A DNA stretch of 64,000 nt from Micromonospora inositola (GTDB taxonomy: Bacteria > Actinomycetota > Actinomycetes > Mycobacteriales > Micromonosporaceae). The notes beneath the pieces were generated by a model, which was not told the DNA's origin, searched no databases, and saw nothing but the letters and a program-made list of their open reading frames with translations. The translations under genes and the position numbers were made by a program. Each line of letters opens with the position of its first letter. The first letter of the stretch is position 1. Location of the stretch: contig NZ_LT607754.1 of assembly GCF_900090285.1 (NCBI RefSeq), positions 4,118,001 to 4,182,000 on the forward strand, read 5' to 3'. Of the stretch, positions 51,346 through 60,741 are shown piece by piece.

Positions 51346-51846
51346 CGAGGACGGGCTCGGCATGCTCGAGTCCCCCAGCCGACGCGGTCTGCCCTGCGAG
51401 GAAGTGGTTGTTGGGCCGTTGCGGCCTGGTTCATCCCGTCGAGGTGGCGATGGTGTGACCGAGGGCGCGCAGCGTGCGGCGGAACTGCTTTTCGTGTTCG
51501 ACGGGTACGGCGAGGTGACGGTCGCCGACGAGGGTGCACAGGGTGCGCAGTTTCGGGTCGCGGCGATGAGGGCCGCGAGGGGTACGTCGGCACGACATCG
51601 TGCTCGAATCGCCGCAACCGGGATGACACCAATCACGGCCGAGGCTTTGAGGACCGCTCTCGACATCGCCGGTGTGGGATGCGGGACCACCGTGGAGAGT
51701 CACCCCGCAGTGGTGACAAACAATGCCGCACCAAATAAGCCGGCATAACATGTTAAACACATGCAGTTGAGAATCAATCTCAAGATTTATTCGAATATGC
51801 ACCAAATCGGCTGGCGTGCTGACAGCCGGAGGGTCATGGTTGGCCT
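51346..51846. other. scarred region with one unidentified gene end
   Basis: A minus-strand frame ending at 51431 has a coding-like terminus (DPKLRTLCTLVGDRHLAVPV then EHEKQFRRTLRALGHTI) but no start or known family. The segment 51730-51800 is clearly AT-rich for this DNA (TAACATGTTAAACACATG) and may hold the promoter of the BON gene. Confidence 0.4.
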
Positions 51847-52518
51847 ATGACACAGACTGTCCGGAGGAGCGACAAGGACCTGCAGACCAACGTAACCGAC
51901 GAACTGTTGTTTGATTCCAGCATCGACGCCGCGCATCTCGTGGTGCTGGCGAACGGCGGCGTGGTGACACTCTCCGGCGACGTGGGCAGCCTGCCCGAGC
52001 GGCATACGGCGAAACGGGCGGCCATGCGAGTAGCCGGCGTTCAGGCCGTCACCGACGACATCGTGGTCCGCGACCCGGGCGTGTCCGGCGCCAAGGACAG
52101 CGACATCGCCGAGGCGGCGAACCAGATGCTCAGCTGGGCGGTCGACGTACCCTCCGACACAGTCAAGGCAGGGGTCCGCGATCACGTGGTCACCCTGTCC
52201 GGCACCGTCAACTGGCAGTACCAGCGGGAGGCCGCGGCACGCGCGGTCATGTACCTCAAGGGCGTCACCGCGGTCGCCAACACCATCAGACTGATCGCGA
52301 CCACTCCAGCGTCCGACGATCTGAAAGCCGCGATCGACGGGGCGATCCTGCGCAACGCCCAGCTCGACTCCCACCAGATCAAGGCTGATGTCAACGGCGC
52401 GGAGGTGACGCTGCGCGGGTCCGTGCGATCGTGGGCCGAACGCCGTCAGGCCGAGAAGGTGTCGTGGTCATGTTCCGGCGTGACCAGCGTCAAGAACCAG
52501 CTCACCGTCACCGCCTGA
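51847..52518 (+). CDS. protein with three BON domains
   Basis: ATG at 51847 with CCGGAGG only a few codons in, so the exact start is slightly uncertain. 223 residues forming three BON repeats of about 65 residues. Each has the pattern VxLxGxV: NGGVVTLSGDVGSLPERHTA, RDHVVTLSGTVNWQYQREAA, NGAEVTLRGSVRSWAERRQA. BON domains bind phospholipid or polysaccharide and are often stress-induced (OsmY, Kbp). No signal peptide, so cytosolic or membrane-associated. Convergent with groEL. Confidence 0.9.
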   Translation: MTQTVRRSDKDLQTNVTDELLFDSSIDAAHLVVLANGGVVTLSGDVGSLPERHTAKRAAMRVAGVQAVTDDIVVRDPGVSGAKDSDIAEAANQMLSWAVDVPSDTVKAGVRDHVVTLSGTVNWQYQREAAARAVMYLKGVTAVANTIRLIATTPASDDLKAAIDGAILRNAQLDSHQIKADVNGAEVTLRGSVRSWAERRQAEKVSWSCSGVTSVKNQLTVTA

Positions 52519-52569
52519 TTCCGGGTCCACCCCGCCGTCCCTGACGGCACGACAGCTCAATCCCTTGAC

Positions 52570-52610
52570 GGGGCCGGCCAGTGCGGCACGCAGCCGCACT
52601 GGCCGGCCCC
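52570..52610. terminator. 17-bp perfect hairpin between BON gene and groEL
   Basis: GGGGCCGGCCAGTGCGG (52570-52586) pairs with CCGCACTGGCCGGCCCC (52594-52610), loop CACGCAG. It lies between convergent genes and so serves both. Confidence 0.9.
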
Positions 52611-52663
52611 GGTCTGTGACAGCCCCGAAGGTCGTCGCTGCCCGGCAAGCCGACGCCGGGCGT

Positions 52664-54247
<1,584 letters not shown>

Positions 54248-54334
54248 CTACTCGTCGTGCTGACATGCAGCACTGATCGGACCGACCTGCGATGACGTAC
54301 GCGCACGCCCCACCAGAGGGCTCATCCCATTCGG

Positions 54335-54361
54335 CTAGCACTCGCACAGGGCGAGTGCTAA
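54335..54361. promoter_or_regulatory. CIRCE element 1 (HrcA operator) of groEL
   Basis: CTAGCACTC-N9-GAGTGCTAA, one mismatch to the TTAGCACTC-N9-GAGTGCTAA consensus. It lies about 100 bp before the groEL ATG. Confidence 0.92.
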
Positions 54362-54368
54362 CTACGGT

Positions 54369-54395
54369 CTAGCACTCGCCGCCTGAGAGTGCAAG
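54369..54395. promoter_or_regulatory. CIRCE element 2, diverged
   Basis: CTAGCACTC-N9-GAGTGCAAG, 7 bp from the first box. The two are in tandem on the groEL promoter side; this one overlaps the last codons of the recombinase relic, showing where the relic was joined. Confidence 0.75.
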
Positions 54396-55153
54396 GAACG
54401 CGAAGATCATCCTCCCGTGGTCGGATCCCAACACCCGCCGCTCGAAGATCCATCGGACGTACGGGGCGGTGACCGGGTCGGCTTCCAGGCGATGCAGGCG
54501 CCGCCCCAGGCGGCGTGGGCGTGGTTCGGATGAGGTCCGGCGGCCACGAGTCGGTAGCCGTAGGGTGGCCGGCCGCCGAGGCGTCGACCCTGCAGTTCGG
54601 CTTGGGCGCGCATGGCCGCGGAGGTGCGGTGCCGGGCTCGGGACACCTCCCGCTGGGAGACCACGCCCAGCAGGTCCAGCAGCGCCAACTGTCGGGGGTT
54701 GTCGAAGTCCACCGGCCCGTAGGTCTCCGGCAGCCACAGCTGCACCCCGTGCCGGACGATGGTGGGGGTCAGCTGTTCGAGCTGTTGGCCGTGGAAGGCG
54801 CTTTCGTACTCGCCCACGACGATCGCGTCGAACCCGCGCGCCGGGTCCGCCACGGCGGCGAGCAGCCGTGCCGCCTGCGGCCGGTCCGGCCAGGCCAACC
54901 GGCGGGAGACACCCTCGTCGAAGAACTCGGCCACGATCCGACCATGACCGGCGACCAGGTCCTGGGCGTAGTCGCGCTGCCACCGGCACGACGACGCCCG
55001 ATCCTGGCAGTCCGTTGTGGACATCCGGCCGTAGAACGCGAACCGCAGCCCATCCGCCGACGAGGTGAACCGCCGCGGCCGGACCTTTCGCTGCTGGGCC
55101 GCCCACGACGCAAGAGTGGCCTGTCCGGGGATCACATCCATGCGCATCGCCAT
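54370..55153 (-). pseudogene. large serine recombinase, N-terminal part, frameshifted
   Basis: ATG at 55153. The resolvase domain reads LRFAFYGRMSTTDCQDRASS (catalytic Ser in GRMST), GRIVAEFFDEGVSRRLAWPD, RPQAARLLAAVADPARGFDA and VVGEYESAFHGQQLEQL. The Recombinase domain begins at GRRLGGRPPYGYRLVAAGPH. A one-base loss near 54500 shifts GRRLHRLEADPVTAPYVRWI into another frame, and all after ERRVLG is missing. The cut abuts the groEL CIRCE region. It represents the opposite half of the family seen at 1510-2820. Confidence 0.85.
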
Positions 55154-55220
55154 AGGACCTCCATGATCGGCGTGCCTGCCACCGGTTATGGCCTCACCGT
55201 CCCAGCTAGGCGTTGTGCAC

Positions 55221-55614
55221 CTACTTGTGGAGGTTCGTCACCTGGTGCCGCTGGTTTCGTGGCTTGCCGGTGGGCGTGAACCGCGATGAAACCGCGGTGA
55301 TCCCCGCCGTCGGCATGCTCGCCGGCATGACGACGACAACCGTGACCGCGATCCAGAAGGCCGGGTAGAGCCGCACGATCCGGGAGACGACGAACGCCCG
55401 GGGCCTGCGGTCCCACGCGGACAACAGCACGACGAAACCGCTGATCACAATGAACAGGTCCACGCCGAGATAACCGTACCGGGACACCTCGCCGAGCCCC
55501 CGGGAACGAGACCGGTGAAAGCCCCTGCATCCAGCCGGAGAAGGTGTAATGGAAGATCACCACCGCCAGGGCTGCGATGATCCGCAACAGATCAATCTCG
55601 TACAGCCGCCTCAC
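55221..55614 (-). pseudogene. acyltransferase-3 (OafA/VanT-membrane-domain type), truncated
   Basis: GTG at 55614 overlaps the VanX stop (GTGA). Residues 1-45 read RRLYEIDLLRIIAALAVVIF, HYTFSGWMQ, then a one-base slip in the C5/G run near 55496-55500. The next frame continues SRYGYLGVDLFIVISGFVVL, FVVSRIVRLYPAFWIA, the first three helices of Acyl_transf_3 with R/H catalytic-region hints. Beyond about 55300 the sequence is unrelated. About 110 of the usual 350-400 residues survive. It was the last gene of the van-like operon. Confidence 0.75.
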
Positions 55615-56255
55615 GGCAGATCTACTGGCCCGTACCGGGTCCGGGCGGCCCCGGTGCTCAGCGCCCAGTAGCGGTCGCCGAACGACCAGTGCCACCATTC
55701 GGTCGGGTAGTTGACCATGCCGGCGGACGACAGCGCGTGGCCCAGGATGGCGCGATTGGTGCGGGCCTGCGGCGAGATGTCGGGTGATCCGGTGAAGCAG
55801 GCGTTGGCGCTGTCCACCGGGCTGGCGTTGACGATCGTGCCCAGGTCCAGTTCGAGCCCATCGGCCGTACAGAGCGTGAGGTCGACCGTCCCGCCGGTAC
55901 TGTGCGGAGCCACCTCGGGCGGCGAGATGTACTTGCTGGCCTCCACGTGCCGGCGCGCCGAGTCCCAGTCCGGGTACCTGCGGCGCAGTTCGTCCTTGTA
56001 GCCCTCGAAGTAGGTCGTCTGCAGGCTGAGTGGCCGGTACCCCTCGATGATCCGCAGCCGCAGCCCCCGAGGCAGGGTCCGCTGGGCGGCGAGCAGGCGC
56101 TGGACCGTTGCCTCACGCAGGTGTGCGTAGGCCCCGGCCTCGTCGGCCAGGCGATCGTCAACCCGAAGTTCCGCAACCTGGCGTACGTCGACCAGGGCCT
56201 CCCCGTTGTCGCCGAGCGGGATGGCCGAGATTCGCCGATCAGACAGCAGGATCAT
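55611..56255 (-). CDS. vanX: VanX-type D-alanyl-D-alanine dipeptidase
   Basis: 214 residues, close to enterococcal VanX (202). Zinc and catalytic residues are all in place: Arg74 (EGYRP), His118 and Asp125 in APHSTGGTVDLTL, Glu186 and His189 in PTEWWHWSFGD. VanX destroys D-Ala-D-Ala so that altered precursors dominate the wall. Its ATG overlaps the murG stop by 4 nt. No signal peptide, so cytoplasmic as expected. Part of the overlapping operon from 59821 to 55221. Confidence 0.93.
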   Translation of the reverse strand: MILLSDRRISAIPLGDNGEALVDVRQVAELRVDDRLADEAGAYAHLREATVQRLLAAQRTLPRGLRLRIIEGYRPLSLQTTYFEGYKDELRRRYPDWDSARRHVEASKYISPPEVAPHSTGGTVDLTLCTADGLELDLGTIVNASPVDSANACFTGSPDISPQARTNRAILGHALSSAGMVNYPTEWWHWSFGDRYWALSTGAARTRYGPVDLP

Positions 56256-57427
56256 GACCGGTACCGCCCAGCGGCGTCGATGATCGCGCTGGCCACGGCC
56301 GTGGCCGCATGGGGCCGGCCGTGTTGACGGGCGGCGTTGGCCAACTCCCGGCGTCGCTCCTGGTGGTCGAGCAGCACCATGATCTCCTCACAAAGGCGGT
56401 TGGCGGAGGCGTCGGAGCCGGCGAGCATGCGGGCCGCACCTGCGTCGGCGAGGTGCCGTGCGGTCCGCCGCTGCTCGTCGCCTCCGGTGGGGATGAGCGG
56501 GATGAAGACGCATGCCTTGCCCAGGGCGGTGAGTTCGGCGACCGTGCCGGCGCCGCTGCGCGCGACGACGATGTCCGCAGCGCTCAGGACGTCGGGCAGC
56601 TCGCCGTGGACGTAATCGACCACCCGGTACCTGCTGCGCAGGTGTTCCGGGAGGGCGGCCGCGACCTGCCGCATCCGGTCGAGTGAGAAGTCACCGCACT
56701 GGTGCAGCACCTGACATTTCGGCAGGAGTCCGGGGAGGATGTCGGCGATCAGGTTGTTGACCTGGACGGCGCCCTGGGCGCCGCCGGTGACGTACACCAG
56801 CGGCAGGCGCGGATCCAGGTGGTATGCGGCGAGCGCCCGGTTGCGGTTGCCACTGAGAATCTCGGGCCGGATCGGGTTGCCGGTGATCACCGCGCGGGCT
56901 TTCGCTCGGGCGGGCAGATGGTCGATGGAGGATTCGTGGCTCAGCAGGACTCGATCGGCCAGGCGGGCGAGGATCCGGTTCGCCAGCCCGAGCGTGAGGA
57001 TCTGCTCGTGCATGACCAGCGGGCGGCGGGTCATCCAGGCGGCGATCCCGATCGGGACGGAGACGTACCCGCCGGTGGAGAAGACCACGTCGGGCCGGGT
57101 GCGCACCACGATCATGATGGACTGGAAGATGCCGAGCGGCACGCGGAAGGCGTCGGCGACGTTGCGGCCCCACTCGTGCAGGTTCGGCGAGCGGCGCAGT
57201 TTGCCGGTGGTGATCGCCGTGAAGGGAATGCCCTCCTGCCGGGCGATTCTGGCCTCCAGTCCGTGGGCGACGCCCACCCAGCGGACGTCCGGTGCGGTGC
57301 CGGCTGCCGCTAGCCGGTCGCGGAGCGTACGGATCGTGGTCAGCGCCGGGTAGGTGTGCCCGCCCGTTCCCCCGCCCGTGACGATCATGCGGAGACCACG
57401 GAGATGTTCCGCGGTGTAGACGGCCAT
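56252..57427 (-). CDS. murG: MurG-type undecaprenyl-PP-MurNAc-pentapeptide GlcNAc transferase paralogue
   Basis: 391 residues. GT28 features: VTGGGTGGHTYPALTTI, VGVAHGLEARIARQEGIPF, STGGYVSVPIGIAAW, MHEQILTLGLANRIL, the C-lobe loop VTGGAQGAVQVN and VARSGAGTVAELTALGKACV. MurG converts lipid I to lipid II. Finding it outside a division-wall cluster, between ddl and vanX, suggests a paralogue used for altered precursors. Its ATG overlaps the ddl stop by one nucleotide (TGATG). A 12-residue N-terminal extension precedes the first strand. Confidence 0.92.
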   Translation of the reverse strand: MAVYTAEHLRGLRMIVTGGGTGGHTYPALTTIRTLRDRLAAAGTAPDVRWVGVAHGLEARIARQEGIPFTAITTGKLRRSPNLHEWGRNVADAFRVPLGIFQSIMIVVRTRPDVVFSTGGYVSVPIGIAAWMTRRPLVMHEQILTLGLANRILARLADRVLLSHESSIDHLPARAKARAVITGNPIRPEILSGNRNRALAAYHLDPRLPLVYVTGGAQGAVQVNNLIADILPGLLPKCQVLHQCGDFSLDRMRQVAAALPEHLRSRYRVVDYVHGELPDVLSAADIVVARSGAGTVAELTALGKACVFIPLIPTGGDEQRRTARHLADAGAARMLAGSDASANRLCEEIMVLLDHQERRRELANAARQHGRPHAATAVASAIIDAAGRYRS

Positions 57428-58455
57428 CAGCAGGGACTCGGGCAGGGGGAGGCGGTGTCGCGTCGGTGCAGTGCGCCCTGGATGAGGATGTCGAGCAGTG
57501 CGGAGTAGCCGACGCCGGCCCGCTGCCAGATCTGCGGGTACTGGGAGGCGGCGGTGAATCCGGGGAAGGTGTTGACCTCGTTGATCACCGGCTCCCGGTA
57601 GTCTCCGGTCCACCCTGTGCCGTGGTCGGCGTCCCGATCCGGGAGGAAGAAGTCGACGCGGAGCAGCCCACGGCAGCCGAGCGCGTGGAACGCCTGCACA
57701 GCCCGGTCCTGCAGCAGTCGGGTGGTGCCGGGGTCGAGCTGGGCCGGAATGTGGAAGACGGCACCGCCGTCGTACTTGGCGTCGTAGTCGAAGAAGGCGG
57801 CGTTCGCCACCCGTATCTCCAGCGGCGGCCCGGCCTCGACGCGACCGTCGGGGTGCTGAAGGACGCCGACGTCGATCTCGCGCCCGCGCACGGCGCGTTC
57901 GACGAGAACCTTCGCGTCGCTCTCGCGCGCGAGCCGCAGGGCGGCAGGCAGTTGCGCCCATTGTTCGACCTTGGAGACTCCCAGACTGGAGCCGGCCCGG
58001 GCCGGTTTGACGAAGACGGGCAGCCCCAGCCGCTCCTGATCCCGCGACGACAGCTCCTCGTCGGGGCGCAGCGTCACCCCGGCGGCCACGCGCAGGCCGT
58101 CGGCGGCGAGGAGTTTCTTCGTGACCGGCTTGTCCATCCCCGCGGCGCTGGCGAAGACACCGTTTCCGACAAACGCGACGCCGAGCCACTCCAGCATCGA
58201 CTGGACGGTGCCGTCCTCACCGTACGGGCCGTGCAGCGCCGGAAACACCACGTCCTGACCGCCCAGGCTCCGCAGCGCCTGCGCGAACGTGGCCCGGTCG
58301 CCATCCACCCGCCACTGGCCGTCCCGCTCGATCAGCACCTCGGTCACGTCGTACGTGTCGCGGTCGAGATGGGCCAGGATGCTTTCCGCCGAGCGCCGGG
58401 AGACCTCGTGCTCCCCGCTGCGCCCACCGAACAGCACCGCCAAACGAACAGTCAT
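57427..58455 (-). CDS. ddl: D-alanine--D-alanine (D-X) ligase
   Basis: 342 residues, ATP-grasp. FGGRSGEHEVS carries Glu15 for the first D-Ala; FPALHGPYGEDGTVQ, VKPARAGSSLGVSKV, VERAVRGREIDVGV and NEVNTFPGFT follow. The omega loop reads FFDYDAKYDGG with Tyr228, like D-Ala-D-Ala ligases and unlike VanA-type D-Lac enzymes; D-Ser ligases usually have EKY here. No vanH is nearby, so D-lactate is unlikely. Overlaps alr by 4 nt. The second substrate is the open question. Confidence 0.93.
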   Translation of the reverse strand: MTVRLAVLFGGRSGEHEVSRRSAESILAHLDRDTYDVTEVLIERDGQWRVDGDRATFAQALRSLGGQDVVFPALHGPYGEDGTVQSMLEWLGVAFVGNGVFASAAGMDKPVTKKLLAADGLRVAAGVTLRPDEELSSRDQERLGLPVFVKPARAGSSLGVSKVEQWAQLPAALRLARESDAKVLVERAVRGREIDVGVLQHPDGRVEAGPPLEIRVANAAFFDYDAKYDGGAVFHIPAQLDPGTTRLLQDRAVQAFHALGCRGLLRVDFFLPDRDADHGTGWTGDYREPVINEVNTFPGFTAASQYPQIWQRAGVGYSALLDILIQGALHRRDTASPCPSPC

Positions 58456-59657
58456 GATGTCGCCGCTCCCCCGCGTAGGTGTACGCGCGCCACTCGCGCT
58501 CCAATTCCGGTCAAGACTTCATGCGGGTTGGTGCCGGCCCACTGCGCCCACTCCGCGGCCGTCGGCTCGGCCGTGTCAGGCGAGCCCGGCTCGGCGCCGG
58601 CACCGAAGACGACCACGGGATCGCCGAGCACCACCGGTAGATCGCCGACATCGGCGACGCACTGATCCATGGCGATGCGGCCGACGATCGGACATCGTCG
58701 ACCAGCGAGCCAGACCCACGCGCGGCCCTCGGCGGTGCGCGACAGACCATCGGCGTACCCGAGCGGCAGCAGAGCGAGCGTGGTCGGCCGATTGGTCACG
58801 TGGTCGGGCCCGTACGAGACGCCGGTCCCGCCGGGCACGCGCTTCAGGTTGATCACCCTTGACCTCAGGGTCATGGCGGGTCGCAGGCCGAAACGGCGGG
58901 GACCAGTCGCGCCAAAGGGGTCGACGCCATACATGGCCAGGCCGATCCGACAGAGATCGAACCGGGTCTCCGGGGCGGCCAGTGTCGCCGCCGAATTGGC
59001 CAGATGCGCCACTTCGGGGTCAAGCCCGGCATCCCGAGCGATCCGCAGCGCCTCCCGGAACGTTGACAGCTCCCGCCCGATGCTCGGGCATCCAGGCACG
59101 TCGGCGTTCGTCAAGTGGGACCACACCCCGTGTACCCGGACGCTGCCCTCCGCCTCGTGCTTGCGAGCCCAGGCGACCAGTTCGGGCCATTCGTCGCCGC
59201 TGGCACCGTTGCGTGACAGACCGACGTCCGCCTTGAGCTGGACTGCGGCGGGCACACCGAGATCCGTGGCCGCGTTGGCGACCGCGCGCAGATGGGTCGT
59301 GGTCGACACCGCGATGTCGACGTCCGCGGCGATCAGGCGGGTGAAGTCCTCGTCCGGCCGGTGCAGCCAGCTCAGGATGGGCGCATCGATGCCCGCCGAT
59401 CGCAGTGCCACCGCCTCCGTCGCCGAGGTCACGCCCAGCCAGTCGGCGCCGGCCCCCAACGCAGTCCGCGCCACCGGCACCGCGCCGTGCCCGAACCCGT
59501 CGGCCTTCACTACCGCCATCAACCCGGTACGTGCGATGGCCGCGATCGTCCGGATGTTCTCCGCGATCGCCGCAAGATCGATCACGGCCTCGGCGAGCTG
59601 GGCACTCCCGTTGATCACATCGGTCGGCGCGCGCCGACCGCGCGTACCAGGCGTCAC
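58452..59657 (-). CDS. alr: alanine racemase-family PLP enzyme (Alr, possibly serine-active)
   Basis: GTG at 59657, overlapping the stop of the small upstream ORF (GTGA). 401 residues. PLP Lys51 in MAVVKADGFGHGAV, then GADWLGVTSATEAVALR, VQLKADVGLSRNG, VHGVWSHLTNAD, the catalytic Tyr region GVSYGPDHV and IAMDQCVADVG. It makes D-Ala (or D-Ser) from the L-form. The position matching Tyr354 of Geobacillus Alr appears to be Ala (GIGARVARV), but actinomycete Alr proteins vary there. No membrane domain, unlike VanT. Confidence 0.92.
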   Translation of the reverse strand: MTPGTRGRRAPTDVINGSAQLAEAVIDLAAIAENIRTIAAIARTGLMAVVKADGFGHGAVPVARTALGAGADWLGVTSATEAVALRSAGIDAPILSWLHRPDEDFTRLIAADVDIAVSTTTHLRAVANAATDLGVPAAVQLKADVGLSRNGASGDEWPELVAWARKHEAEGSVRVHGVWSHLTNADVPGCPSIGRELSTFREALRIARDAGLDPEVAHLANSAATLAAPETRFDLCRIGLAMYGVDPFGATGPRRFGLRPAMTLRSRVINLKRVPGGTGVSYGPDHVTNRPTTLALLPLGYADGLSRTAEGRAWVWLAGRRCPIVGRIAMDQCVADVGDLPVVLGDPVVVFGAGAEPGSPDTAEPTAAEWAQWAGTNPHEVLTGIGARVARVHLRGGAATS

Positions 59658-59821
59658 CCGGCAGCCCTGGGTTCGACGGGCGGTTCATCCGGCGGTTCGG
59701 CGGCCCCGTGCCCGCCGACAGCGGCGGCCCGGCGCACCGCGAGCGTCTCCCGGATCCGCCGCCGGACCGCCCGCCGCCGTTGCTCGTCGCGGCGGCCTGG
59801 GTGTGCTGGTTCGAAGATCAT
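59654..59821 (-). CDS. 55-residue basic leader protein of the van-like operon
   Basis: ATG at 59821, stop 59654-59656 overlapping the alr GTG by 4 nt. It reads MIFEPAHPGRRDEQRRRAVR, RRIRETLAVRRAAAVGGHGA, then a Glu/Pro tail ending PRAAG. Strong codon regularity and exact coupling to alr support translation. Very Arg-rich helix in the middle; no signal peptide or membrane segment. It may only couple translation, or bind RNA or an acidic partner. Not assigned to any family. Confidence 0.65.
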   Translation of the reverse strand: MIFEPAHPGRRDEQRRRAVRRRIRETLAVRRAAAVGGHGAAEPPDEPPVEPRAAG

Positions 59822-59865
59822 GTCCGGCTCCTGACTGACATGACGGGCACGGTAGGCAGCCTGTT

Positions 59866-59950
59866 GTGAAGAACCCTTGAAGAAGCCGTGGGCCAGCTGT
59901 GCGGATATCCCGCTCGCCGCTTTCGGAGCCCGCCCACATCAGTTCTTCAC
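59866..59950. promoter_or_regulatory. candidate VanR-type operator repeats
   Basis: GTGAAGAA (59866-59873) and TTGAAGAA (59877-59884) are direct repeats with an 11-bp period, the spacing OmpR-family dimers prefer. The inverse TTCTTCAC (59943-59950) lies nearer the regulator gene. They sit between the divergent operon and the response-regulator gene. Confidence 0.5.
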
Positions 59951-60000
59951 GGGTTTCGGGTTTACTTGACCCCCGCCACCACCAGGCAGAATGGGGAAAC

Positions 60001-60741
60001 ATGAGCGCGCGGATCCTGGTCGCCGAGGACGACCCCAAGCAGGCCAACCTGGTGCGGGTCTATCTCGAACGCGAGGGGCACAGCGTGCTGCTGGTCGGCG
60101 ACGGGCGGGGCGCGCTGGACCAGTGCCGGGCTCGCCGGCCGGACCTGGTGGTCCTCGATGTGATGATGCCGGTCGTCGACGGCCTCGACGTGTGCCGGAT
60201 CCTGCGCGCCGAATCGGACATCCCGGTCCTGCTGCTGACCGCCCGTACCACCGAGGAAGACATGCTGCTGGGCCTGGACATCGGCGCCGACGACTACCTC
60301 ACCAAGCCGTACAGCCCGCGGGAGCTGGCCGCCCGGGTACGGGCGCTGCTGCGCCGGGCCCGGGTGGTGAGCGCCGACAAACGGGCGGTGCTGCGCGTCG
60401 GCGAGCTCGAGGTGGACGCCGGCCGGTTCGAGGTACGCGTCGGCGGCCGGCCGGTCGCCCTGACGGCCAAGGAGTTCGGCATCCTCGAGGTGCTCGCCGG
60501 CGAGCCGGGGCGGGCGTTCACCCGGGCGCAGATCATCGACCGGGCCTTCGGATTCGATCATTTCGTGCTCGAACGCACCGTCGACGCGCACGTGATGAAC
60601 CTGCGCCGCAAGATCGAGGATGATGTTGCCGAGCCGCGGTACGTGCAGACCGTCTACGGCCGCGGCTACCGGCTTGCCGAACCGGAGCCGGAACCGGCGG
60701 CGACGCCGACGCCCGAGGGCACGCCCGGAGCCAGCCGGTGA
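60001..60741 (+). CDS. OmpR/VanR-type response regulator
   Basis: ATG at 60001; 246 residues. Receiver: EDD at 9-11, phospho-acceptor Asp53 (LVVLDVMMPVVDG), LLTARTTEEDMLLGLDIGAD and YLTKPYSPREL with the conserved Lys. C-terminal winged helix: GGRPVALTAKEFGILEVLAG, RAQIIDRAFGFDHFVLERTV, DAHVMNLRRKIEDD and VYGRGYRL. Divergent from the alr-ddl-murG-vanX operon, whose probable activator it is. Overlaps the kinase start by 4 nt (GTGA). Confidence 0.95.
   Translation: MSARILVAEDDPKQANLVRVYLEREGHSVLLVGDGRGALDQCRARRPDLVVLDVMMPVVDGLDVCRILRAESDIPVLLLTARTTEEDMLLGLDIGADDYLTKPYSPRELAARVRALLRRARVVSADKRAVLRVGELEVDAGRFEVRVGGRPVALTAKEFGILEVLAGEPGRAFTRAQIIDRAFGFDHFVLERTVDAHVMNLRRKIEDDVAEPRYVQTVYGRGYRLAEPEPEPAATPTPEGTPGASR

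Noticed and set aside
56252..58189. 645-codon frame extending murG upstream through ddl
   Set aside because: The extra N-terminal part is a shadow of ddl; the ATG at 57427 gives a normal MurG.
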